DNA of 64,000 bases from Eunapius fragilis (Eukaryota; Porifera; Demospongiae; Spongillida; Spongillidae): the NCBI GenBank assembly GCA_963681505.1, contig OY811988.1, positions 4,447,735 through 4,511,734 of the forward strand, in the 5' to 3' direction. Below, piece by piece: positions 34,886 through 45,199 of the stretch. Every line of letters begins with the position of its first letter. Positions within the stretch are counted from its first letter, which is position 1. A program made the translations under genes and the position numbers. The notes under the pieces are model-generated. The model had not been told where the DNA came from. It worked only from the letters and a program-made list of their open reading frames with translations, and did no database searches.

Positions 34886-36462
34886 AACACTGATATGATC
34901 TTAGCACAATGGCAATGGTTCAAGCAACCACTGAGGTAAACCATATCCACAATATTCTCATCCAGCGTCAGACTGCTTTATCATGTATGCTTAGTGTGGA
35001 GAGGTTAGAAGGGCATTCCTATTTGAGTCTAGAAAAAATTAGCAGCAGCTATTCATATTTGTAATAACAATGTACAGAACATGTGCAGGGATCAGCTGCA
35101 AGCAATAAATAATACATGCACACATACACATCACACATACACATGCACACAAACTCATTCACTCACACATAGATTACAATTCCTGCTTCTGGTTTTAGCT
35201 ATTCCCGAACTCTGTCTTCCAACATGGCCTGGTATGAAGACCAGAGCCGATTTCAGCCTCACTACTAACTTTTGCCGAAACAAAACCACAATCGACTGCA
35301 ATGTCCACCTTTTTTCTACTGATAGTAGTACGTCATATCGAAACCTACGAGAGTAGGTTCCATATAGGAATCCTGCAGGATGATGAATAGATAATTTTAA
35401 TGTCTAATCTCCTTGAAGAAGGTTCAAGTGTGGCTGGACACAAGAAGTATTCTGGGACCCCCCCCCCCCCCCTCCCCCCAAGGAAATTGGTTATTAGAGG
35501 TTAGGAAGTTATAATCAAGAGCCTCATAAATCAACATATTCAAACTTCTATGTGTACCAGTCGTGTACAACTTTACACCAAATGCGTTTTTTTTTTAATA
35601 ACTACTGTATAGGTAACCTGAATGAAAAAGATTTTTGTATCATAAGAAACTAACCCATGCAATGTATACTCATACTCCTGCAGCATGTACGCATGGTTAT
35701 TGTTACCTAATGAAACTGTAACTCCACTGATACTATGGCAGAAAAAATATGGGAAAACAAGAACTCACGTGCATGGATATAATTGAATGAGACAAAATGT
35801 TAAATTGTTCAACATTTTCTCATGTCACTGTTAGATCACTGTGCTGTGAACATGCATTTTAATTAGCAACCATGAAATGCCTAATGAAGGAATTTTCAAT
35901 GTCAATTTCTGATATTGGTGGCAAACCATGTAGTGGAACTTTCTGACCACTTAAAAGAATACCCAGCAGAAAGATCATTCAAAACCACTTGTTCAGCTTC
36001 ATCAGTAAGAGTTGTAGGGCCATCCCAATCAATACCATACACTTCAAAATCAAACTAAAAGTGAAGGAGATTTATAAATCATTTAATGATCAATAAATAT
36101 ACTTGAACTCAAATCTTATAACAATAATACATTTGTACAAGAATATGTATCATGAAGTTTAAAGCATGCCTTTGAATTAATCCATCATATTTTACCTAAG
36201 ACACATAGAATATCTGTGTATACAGCACTATTAAATTTGATGTAGTAAAAATAAATACAATACTAAAATCTCACCTCAAATAGACCATTTTCAACCACAG
36301 TACTTGATTGTGATGATCCATTGTGCAAAGACCCATGATCCACAGTTGCAGTAGTGTTCTGTTGCCTTCAGTTCTAATCGAATGGTACTTGAAGCAAATT
36401 CATGTTACATTGTGCAGAGCATACAAATCAAAAGTTGGGATTTAGAATGTTGATGTCTTCCA

Positions 36463-36815
36463 TTAAGTAAAACAGGTGGTAAAAAAGCTGACACAGCCTG
36501 TGAATAAATCACTCCACAAGCGTTCTATTCTATGCATGGTTGTGACACTTCTCTGTAAAAGTGTACTGTTTCGGCCAGCCCCATGTTGTTCAACCATGTA
36601 CTGTGCATGACACCTGAATTTTCTCTCCTCTCGCACTCTTGATGTTTGACCTGCATAGTATTTTGAATAGCTGACAATACCGTTGCAGTACGGTTATTTG
36701 TTGCTGCTTTTAGGTACCGTTGATGCCTCCATGGATATCTATCTTCCATCAATATGCCACAATGCATTTGGTGAGTGTACCGATAGACCCTTTGGTTCAA
36801 TATATAGGATCGATT
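36463..36815 (-). pseudogene. Integrase-core (DDE) gene fragment, frameshifted
   Basis: The first frame reads NQRVYRYTHQMHCGILMED and RYLKAATNNRTATVLSAIQN. A frameshift near 36650 leads into SRVREERKFRCHAQYMVEQH, then GAGRNSTLLQRSVTTMHRIE and RLWSDLFTGCVSFF. This order (RVYxV..N.LWH, NNRxxTVL, SRVRxDxGGEN, YMxE..G, GRSVHNQRIERLWxDxF) is that of an integrase-core family common in cnidarian, fish and sponge genomes. Here the Asp of SRVRSD and the GGEN glycines are lost (REERKF), so it is inactive. Confidence 0.72.
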
Positions 36816-36836
36816 CTCAACATTAGCAAAACCGTT

Positions 36837-37070
36837 TCAATTTTTCTTGGACTCTTTCCAGGCAAAGGGCTCCTGCCAGCTATCCTGCTCGGGTAGAACC
36901 TTTACCCCCAGGGCCATGAGCTCTTCTCCTTGGTTTTTCAGGCCAAGGAGCTGAGCATCAGAATCTCTTCCATAAACCTTCCTCTGAAGGTTATGCTTCT
37001 TAAAATTAGTCCAGACTTCTAACCTAAAACGTAATGCTGAAGCTAACCTAGCAGCAAACTTGTGGTCTCG
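36837..37070 (-). pseudogene. 77-codon open segment, no start codon, family unknown
   Basis: Between a TGA at 37071-37073 and a TGA at 36837-36839 the minus strand encodes AARLASALRFRLEVWTNFKK, HNLQRKVYGRDSDAQLLGLK, NQGEELMALGVKVLPEQDSW and QEPFAWKESKKN. The composition is convincingly protein-like, with charged amphipathic stretches. It sits 22 bp upstream (minus sense) of the integrase fragment. No Met in a start position and no clear splice acceptor are seen. I do not recognise it; it may be part of the same element or a captured exon. Confidence 0.4.
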
Positions 37071-37841
37071 TCACTCTCTCCTATATGAATGTTCATAGTT
37101 TTGGGTTTAGACTGTGAGCTTATTGCTCCACCATTGTTCTAAAGGGGTTCAATCACTCCATTATTTTCTTTATTCCTGCTCGCATTTGTCTATAATGCAT
37201 GCTCTCTCATGTATTATGAGTGTAGAGGTTTTGCCCCTATGGCAATATTTGACCGATATGCGTGTCCCTTTTTAAATGCTTCCATAGCCAAGGTCCTCAT
37301 ATAAAGTAGACCATTTAGTCATTTTTCATCTCTAATCAAGCCTTTATACAGTATAGGCATTATTATTCAATACAGGTTAAGTAATATGACTAACTTGTTT
37401 CATGGTCTTCTCAGATGGGATGTATGATTATAAATCATACGGCCCTTCCTTAATGGCTTTTCTTTTTTCGGCTATATCATGCTGTCTTACATAGGGTTAT
37501 CCGTCATTCTTTTCCCTTTATTAGGGTTCAGTTTGTGGCTTAATAAACCATTACAGGTTGTGGATTTGTTCCTTTCACTCCGTATGGAAAGCAACTTAGG
37601 CACGTTACTTTTTTAAATCAATGCATAACCACGCAACGAAAGGCCTTGACATAGAAGAAACTTCATTGCACACAGCCGCCTCAGAAACCCCATTCGTTTT
37701 TGAGTCTGAACTTAAGCAAATTCAGCACACTCAATTTTTGCACTAAAGTTTAGAGAGCAGGTCTGAGCATGGTTGACCCAGGATACAGTAGGACGATGAA
37801 AATCTTAGTTACGTTTCTCGTAGAAACTGCAGGTTTTTAAC

Positions 37842-38150
37842 TTGTTTGGGTGCAGCGTGCATACAATAGAGCGACGATTGAGGGATCCCTCCATCAGTTT
37901 AAAGGCCTACAGCAGAATTGGTGATGAGAAGCTTGATTTTGGTAGTTTCACAGATAACCAGCTCAATCCAAGCTGTGGAAAGAAATCTGTCACTGGTAGG
38001 GATAGTATTGTTGCTAGAGAGATTATATGAATCGACTGATTCTATTGGAGTTGCCACACATTTCCCAGCAGTTTTGCACCAGGGTCTATTCGTACACTCA
38101 CCAAATGTATTGGGGCATATTGGTGGATACCTTAATTGTCACTCATGAGG
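37842..38150 (+). pseudogene. Integrase-core family N-terminal fragment, opposite strand
   Basis: FGCSVHTIERRLRDPSISLK and AYSRIGDEKLD match the helix-turn-helix and linker that precede the integrase core (GxSxxTxxRRL..YS.I.D.ELD). After frameshifts comes STDSIGVATHFPAVLHQGLF and VHSPNVLGHIGGYL, equivalent to the R-x-Y-S-V-x-SPN-LWHIDG start of the core. Its tail (38080-38135) is the inverted counterpart of 36745-36800, so two pieces of the same family face each other 1 kb apart. Confidence 0.65.
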
Positions 38151-38264
38151 TACACATATCACCCCTGAACCATACATGTCACTCATGAGGTAAACATTTC
38201 ACCCATGAGGTAAACATGTCACCCATAAGGTACAAAACTGTCCGTATCCACCATTTTGGCATAC

Positions 38265-38369
38265 CAGCTTTCTTCATCCACTGTCGATAGTTCTGGGTGT
38301 CTTCATCATCCCTCTGCTTCTCCTTGCTCTTCCTCATGTTGCCCTGCTCCTCCTCACGCTCACTCACAC
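38265..38369 (-). pseudogene. Exon-like fragment: Cav channel I-II linker
   Basis: Minus-strand segment between a possible TTCCAAG acceptor and an AAAGCTG|GTATGC donor. It encodes VSEREEEQGNMRKSKEKQRD and DEDTQNYRQWMKKA. This matches the start of the cytoplasmic loop after IS6 in voltage-gated calcium channel alpha-1 subunits (GEFAKEREK...RRQQQIERELxGYxxWIxKAE), including the start of the beta-subunit interaction region. Together with 38751-38986 it suggests a calcium channel gene or a copy of part of one. The intervening S6 exon is not found. Confidence 0.5.
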
Positions 38370-38469
38370 CTTGGAACACACCATTGGCACAACAAGAGGG
38401 CATGATGCATTAATGCACCTTCTTACACAGCAGTTTGCCAGCCTGAACAATGGACCCTTGTATGTGGAC

Positions 38470-38735
38470 TGGATATGTGCAACTTACAGGATCATACATG
38501 TGTACACAACACATATACACATACAAACGCATACACATGTACACACACATACACATGTACACACACATACACCTGCAACCCACATTCATGCACCGACACG
38601 TATGTACACTTTAAATACGGTCTACACCAAAGCTTCCACTTGCCACACCTCACATCCTCTCCACACCCACCTACCCCACAGCCTCCTATCTCACCCCACA
38701 CTTGCACACTCCCATCCCATCCCATCCCACACCCT
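38470..38735. repeat. CA-rich simple sequence
   Basis: Imperfect ACACATACAC repeats followed by CCCATCCCATCC stretches. They separate the two calcium-channel fragments. Confidence 0.75.
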
Positions 38736-38750
38736 TCCATCATCACTCAC

Positions 38751-38986
38751 AAAGAAAAACACAGCTGTCCACCCCTCAATGGTCATGACCACAAAGACGG
38801 TGATGAGGGCAGAGAAGATGTTGTCAAAGGAGACAGTGCCGTAGGAAGACCCGTCATCCTACTGACGACATGTGCTCTCTCCCTGGCAGAGGTAGGCACC
38901 TGAGGGGGCCTGGGAACTCGAGGAGGTCTGGGAACCCGAGGGATTCCAGCAGGCATACGTGCTATTGGGGTAACTCTGCAGGCTGT
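38751..38986 (-). pseudogene. Exon-like fragment: Cav channel repeat I pore loop with TAG
   Basis: Minus-strand segment bounded by CTCCATAG at the right and TTCTTT|GTGAGT at the left. It encodes DSLQSYPNSTYACWNPSGSQ (turret), CQGESTCRQ, then an in-frame TAG, then DDGSSYGTVSFDNIFSALIT and VFVVMTIEGWTAVFFF. FDNxxxAxxTxFxxxTxEGWT is the repeat-I selectivity filter of voltage-gated calcium channels, with Glu at the filter position. The TAG and the missing S6 exon suggest a pseudogene or partial duplication. A sequencing error or a separate small intron at the TAG cannot be excluded. Confidence 0.6.
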
Positions 38987-39789
38987 CTATGGAGGTGAGG
39001 TCAGAGGTCAGAGATCCCATAGACGTTGATTTTAAAAATGCACATCTACATGTACGCAATGTAAATCATATACATGTATCCCAGGACTCCACACATGAAC
39101 CTTAGGACTTCAGACATGGTACCCCAGGACTCTGCACATGAACCCTAGGACTTCAGACATGTACCCCAGGACTCCACACAAAATTGGTTCTTATAACCAA
39201 TTGTCTGGGTGGAAGGGGGGTTCCCCAGGACTTACAAGAGTACTTCTCGTGTCCGGCCGGGCCATCCACACTTGAAACATTTCCAAGGAGATTAAACATT
39301 TTAAAAATTATCTATATGTTATTTCGGTAAGAGTTAATAGCTAGGCTGAAATCCCTCTGGTCTTCATCCCAGGCCCCCGTTGGAAAACAGAGTTTTCCTA
39401 AACACTCTAGATATTAAGGTTTCACCCACCCCCATCCGTACGTGTTCCCCTCGGTTCCTCATTGTGAGGGGTTTACCTCCAGTTGGAGTTGTTAAGAGAT
39501 GCTTCGTAGGAGTTGTGGGGGTGTGTGTTTCGTGTAACAGAAGATAGGGGCAAAGTTAATTGTGTCGCGACGTCCGAATTAGCCGCTTCGCGCCTACGGT
39601 TGTTGACCTGACAGGCTGACAATATAGCAAGATTATACCGTATTCCTTAGTATTCCCTCCGTAAAGCGGATATTATATATATTTATTAATTATTTATTTA
39701 TATTTTTACACGAAATTTTTATTTAACCGTAATAATTTTTGGCGGCATCCGCGTTGCATACATTACAATATGTGAAAATCCATTTTGTG
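38987..39789. other. No further exon seen
   Basis: Contains a short tandem CCCAGGACT(C/T)..ACATG repeat (39075-39180). I find no upstream calcium-channel exons. Confidence 0.3.
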
Positions 39790-40060
39790 TCTTACTCATG
39801 TGGAGTATACCGATGTTACAAGGTCAGATACCCCTTAGGGTACAAAACGGCCACATCTTAAGGTACGAGCGTCCAAATCGGTTCAAATTCGGTGCTTACG
39901 TGGTCCTGTCGCTATTGATTTGTTTAGTTCGTTTATTTTTACTTTATCCGTTACGTAGATATATAGCTGTGCAAAGTGCGTGCACGGTTTCCCGCTCGAT
40001 TCGCGCCAGTGAATTCGACATTCAAATCAATTTTGCATATAGATGTTGTGTTAGAACCCG
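39790..40060 (+). repeat. Dispersed repeat upstream of gene B
   Basis: ATACCGATGTTAC, AGATACCCCTTAGGGTA, CAAATCGGTTCAAATTCGG, GGTCCTGTCGCTATTGATTT, TATCCGTTACGTAGATATAT and CGATTCGCGCCA recur in the same order at 47660-47710 plus 48700-48880, and inverted at 48938-49095. It lies about 370 bp before the gene B start. Whether it contributes to the promoter is unknown; the repeat nature points to a transposon. Confidence 0.75.
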
Positions 40061-40424
40061 ATAGCATTAATATTTCGGAAGATATTTTTATGTTATAAAC
40101 ATAAATTCACAAGACCCATTTTCCCATAGAACTTCCATACATAGTTTTAAAAAATTGTAGATATTAAAGCCATAATTATCTGCAACAGTAATATGCTTTT
40201 ATCTTGATTTTGGTGTGACACTGCTTGATTTTTGCATTGTGAGTTGTGAAGTTTATTTTGGACAAGTTCATTTAGAAATAATAACATAAGATGTTATAAC
40301 AGATGCTATTCACGCAACGCGTATTATGTTCCTTTGTACAACTGTGAGATGGGCTGTGAAATGCGCATCACGTAATGAGTGTAGTGTATATATATATATA
40401 TAACATCATTATTCCATATATATC

Positions 40425-43400
40425 ATGCAGTTGTACAAAGGAATGGAAACAAGGAAGAAGCCCCGCGACAAGCTCAACCTTAGTGAACTCACTACACTAA
40501 ATTCCAATGCCATCAAGCAGCTCAGCAAATCGCAGACCTCACTGTACAGGGTTTCACCGCTACTCACCCACGAGGAGGCTGTGCTCCACCGCGGTCATTC
40601 GCACAGTGACATAAACAAGTTGAACACGGGTGTGCGGGGACCACGCGCATCGTCTGCGACAGAAAGGGTCCTTCGCAGTGAGATCAGAAAATCTTCTACT
40701 CCCTCCTCCGAGTTGCTTACAAAATTATTGTCAGGGCAACGTTCCTTTCCTCGAGCTCTCGGTGATGAGGGAAACCTAACCGCTTCCATGCCTTCTTTAT
40801 TTCTCAAAGACGCGGAGAAGTCTCCAACTCAATCGCCAAAGCGACGCGGACACCGATACTCGAAACAGCGTAAGTCACTCAAGACACAGTCCGTGCATAC
40901 ACTGATAGACTGCAGGGAAACCTCTCTAGCCGATTTTGTGTCTAGGTACAGCGATTCTCTGCCTGTTCAGGTTGAAATACAAAATGGATACTACTCTCAG
41001 AGCAACCCCATATGCTTATCACGTGGCGACACGTGCAATGTGTACTTCTTGCATCATATCGACGCGGTAACCGGAACCATACAGGGCATTAGTATCTCTG
41101 TACCCCTACACACAGACCTCCAGGTCTGTCTCGTTCACAATCCAGATTGCAACGCAGAGCGCGCCCTAATGGGCTATGAGTACGAGACCATTCAAGACAT
41201 CATAGCTAGCAGTCCCCGTCCGAAGTTGATTCGTTCGCTTTCACTCAGCAAACATGGTCACGTGACTATCGACCGTGACGAGTTATTGGTTATAGTTGGC
41301 ACCATACTTCTCCCAAGAGATGATACGGTATGGTTGGAAGCCTTCAGCCTCAATTCACACAAAACGTTGCACCTACATCCGAAATGCAGTGGAAAATTTA
41401 CAACACGCCCCCAATTACTGCCTCTCGCTTTGTCCGATGTCGCCGAATATGTTCCAGAACCTTTTCCGTGTACCGTTCTAACATACGCCTACCAAACTGC
41501 AGATACCTCAGAAGCCAAAGTAATTGATCTTCATAGCCGAAGTGTTGAATCGCTTATTGTCTGCTCGTCAACCACGTCCAGCGAGCCGCTTTTCGTCTTG
41601 CCCGCCAACTGTGCGGTTACAGTGACTCTTCTCCCGATGAAGAGCAGCGATGAGGGCCTATCACTTCGCGAACAAACTAGGAATGTCTTGGAGAACTTTA
41701 ACCCAGCGCGCTGCGACTACCTCGTGGACATAGCAAGTAGTAGCCTGTACGAGTTTCAAATATGGCTGTACAGAACAATGAAACGTGAGACGGCAGCGGA
41801 TAGTATGCTCGCACCCTCTTTATTCGATGCACTATCTCCTCGCCACAGCAACACTTTTTTCAAAACGCCAGGGTACAACTCCGCCAAAGGCGACCTGTGT
41901 GCTCATGCGTCTCAAGTCCGGAAAATTAGTTGCGAGCCTCAAATGAGGCCAGAATGCATCGTCTACTTGGCGCAGAATTCTTTGGAAACAGTATCTTCAC
42001 CCTCGTCCCTATCGGACGGCTCGGCAAAATCATCGAGCGAGCCTACCCCGCCCACACCACCCCGCCCATTGCGACTGTGCATGTCCGCGCAGGACGACAT
42101 GCTTGTTTTGCCGTTCGGGTCTGAAGAATCTCTCTACCTGTCCCCGCTGTGTTCGCAGGTACCAAAAGTTTTGAATCTCTTCTCATTCGCGAAGCGTTAC
42201 AGCAATCACTTCCCCGTCGTGGCGGACGTGAAGGATGGGTATGTGTTCCAGGATGGGATACAGATTTCTAGGGGGGACGTGCTTACTGTGCATGGCATTG
42301 CATACACCGAAGGTGTATCAGTCAAAGACGACCAGGGCAAAGTATACATCTTACCCATGGACGCCACGTCAGAGTTTGGAGTTTTACAGGATGACTCGTT
42401 CCGACAGCTCTTTGGTGACGAAGCCGAGTTCGACACAATCGGAGAAATAATCTCCAATGAAAATGTTCCGAAGATTTTGTGCGCGCGCAGCCAGTACAAT
42501 ACCGGTAATCAGCGGAGCTCCGTTGAAGCTAACGAGGTTCTGGTTGTGAGGAAAGTGAAGAAGCTATCCAAGATCCTCAAAGTGTATAGTGTCACGCACG
42601 AAATGAAAAAGAACCTGGCCGCAAAGTGTGCAGGTCATTTTACCACGGCTCCTAGAGCAGTGAAGCTCGTCATATCCAAGCTGCTGCAATTCTTCCCGAC
42701 GTTTCTGCCGGGAAAGGCTGTGGCCTTTCCCGACACGTACTGCAGCGAACTCCCAGCACAACTGGAATTCAGTATCGTAACCCTGTCCTCCATTCACCCA
42801 GCCAACTCACTAGTTTTCAGCTGCTCGCCTCAAGACGTGGTGAGCGGGGAGCTCCAACTGTTCAGCGTGTCCCTTGATCACTACCTCCACCTTCAGCCAC
42901 ATGAGGGTAAACCAAACGTGTCGGCTACGCTACCCGCCATCAACTACTCGCGATCAATGAGCGTACCACAGATAAATGTATCTTGCACTTTTCCACGGTT
43001 AGAAAGGAGTAGCTTACGTGAGAGTCCTGAATGGAAAGTGGACAATGTGAAATTCCTTTCTACGCTGAATGAAAACAACGTAAGTGATGTTTCCCTTTTT
43101 AATTAGTGCATATGCATATACTATTATTGAGAACATAAAGAATAGAAATGAAGTTTGTTACACGTTAAAGTTACGGATATAAACAGTATGATACGTTTTC
43201 ATATTTTCCAGGACAAGGATATAACGAAAAGTAACCGGCTCGCATTGAAATGATAAATTCGGTGCATGCCTTGTTATTGTAGAACTGCGGCGTACAGTTC
43301 AATTCTTGATGCATGGATAACAATTATTTGATGGAAAAAAAGTGCTTACAGTTTTCAGCATGTGAAAAAAAATGAAAACAAGCTAAGGGTGATAATCTCC

Positions 43401-44394
43401 CAATTAGAAGACGTGTAAGGGAGACCGGGCCGGTTGTCAAAGAGGTTGGTTGTCACAAATTTTATATCTTTGCCACGATGAATGATAGCAATTAATAATG
43501 TACATGTACATGAGAAATATAGATAATGATTGCGTCAAGCAGAATCACCAAGTGTAGCTACAATCCTAACTGTTGTGTTTCTTACCATGTCGAGTAATTC
43601 TGTGTTCTTCAGTATTAACTATTACATGCAATCAAATAATGGCAAAAACTTGAGTTGTGCACATACAAATAATGAGTAGTATATTAAAAACTATACTAGA
43701 GCGTAGTTGTAAAGCTAGTGTTTTGTAGTATGCATTTGGTACAGCCACACATACATCGAAGAATTATTTGTCTATAAAATACGCTATTTCAATACATGCA
43801 TGAATGTAGGTTCAAGTTCAATTATGGTCAAATCAGCTTCAAGCATAGGATAGTTCAGTAAGGGAATTTTCTCTTAAATAAAACTAAGCTGTTAATGCAT
43901 CCCCTTGAAACCTTGAAATTAGTGAGTGTTTAACACTGCACCTGCATGTTGTGTGCGGACTCTTACTTACATCCTGTTATACACTGCTATCACTGAGGAG
44001 CCATTTCACACTGCACACTATGTATGCCTACATACTCAAGCCTCAAGCCTCAATGCAACAAAAATTTCATCCTTTCATGCATGGTAGAATTTGATTTCAT
44101 TGCAAAATGAATATTTTCATGTTGTGCCCATACTATCCTTGTGTTAACTTGATTGGGCATTTTATCACTTTGCTTTTTTCCTCCATGCAGATTTTGCAAT
44201 TGTTAGAGGCAATGCATTTAAAAAAATACAAAAAGGCATTTAAAGACGAGAAGATAAATGGGCATATATTCTGCATGTTTGATGAGAAAATATTGGAAGA
44301 AGACCTAGGAGTCGAAAGCAGACTGCATCGCATCAGGCTCATGCAGATTGTCAACGGAGAAGCCGATGCTAGGGCGTACCTGTCGAAGAAATAA
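40425..44394 (+). CDS. Two-CABIT plus SAM protein, gene B
   Basis: Coding exons 40425-43079 and 44191-44394 join in phase 0 (AACAAC|GTAAGT...TCCATGCAG|ATT), giving 952 residues. The first Met precedes a CAG that could be a splice acceptor; the alternative start METRKKPRDKLNLSEL is at 40443. CABIT 1 spans ~165-400 (SLADFVSRYSDSLPVQVEIQ, KCSGKFTTRPQLLPLALSD). A SH3-type PPTPPR motif lies near 540-548. CABIT 2 spans ~578-790 (FSFAKRYSNHFPVVADVKDG, PMDATSEFG, CAGHFTTAPRAVKL, FPDTYCSELP). SAM spans 886-952 (LLEAMHLKKYKKAFKDEKIN). Vertebrate THEMIS has two CABITs without SAM; GAREM has one CABIT with SAM. Gene B combines both plans. A receptor-proximal scaffold role is inferred from the family. Confidence 0.92.
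43212..43253 (+). other. Candidate alternative terminal exon of gene B
   Basis: Within the 1.1-kb intron a TATTTTCCAG acceptor is followed by GACAAGGATATAACGAAAAG..., encoding DKDITKSNRLALK and TGA. It joins exon 1 in the correct phase and would give an ~898-residue isoform lacking the SAM domain. Purely sequence-based; may be fortuitous. Confidence 0.35.
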
Positions 44395-44539
44395 TGCTAT
44401 CGGTGACCTGCTGTGTGTGAATCCTTATAATTGAACATCATTTTTATGGCTGCACTAGAGGACATTTTATATAGATACCAGATGCATCGATTCTTCTATC
44501 AGGTGTAGCCTGGGTGAGCCTCGTAGCCAGCCACAAATT

Positions 44540-44594
44540 AACGATGACCATCGCTAGCAGTTTGATGTTATAACTGCAATCGATGGTCATCGTT
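44540..44594. repeat. Inverted repeat, 14-bp arms
   Basis: AACGATGACCATCG and CGATGGTCATCGTT pair perfectly around a 27-nt loop, 150 bp after the gene B stop codon. It could be a structured 3' UTR element or a small foldback element. Confidence 0.7.
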
Positions 44595-45199
44595 ACGTGC
44601 ATTAGGGTCTAGGCTGTAGGTCGCTATGATTTTCATTGAAGCGATAGATTTAGAACGCACAGCAGTGTGCATGCAGCCGTTGCATGCGCATTTACGGCAA
44701 GTCCGCTGTAATAGCATGCATGTATACATCATCTACACCTGTGTATCGCTTCCATCGTACCATAAATGATATCCCATGAGATTGGCCTTATCTGCTATTC
44801 CATTTTTCCTTGCATATGCAATTTTGAGAGTTGACATTTAGTTATTTTTCTAATAAGAAGATTGCTCATGTTCACAACATTTTATTGTTGGACTTTCCGT
44901 ATAGTCCTGCAATTACTGACCGTTAGAGCTGATACTTCTTAATAACTGATTATTCTCATTGCTGCCATACAGATGCATTACTCCCATGACTGCATGCGTG
45001 CATGCATGGCTGGAAATGTAGTGCTGCATGAAGAGAGCATGCAATCCAAACGTTCAAGTGCACACTGACCTTACACCCAATAGCCATGCACAACATATTT
45101 TCAACCATGCAAATGTGAATAGAAATGTTATCAATCTTGCAACTGATCATGCATGAAATAAGGACAGGACAACATAAATTCGTGGTTCTCATGTGAGGC

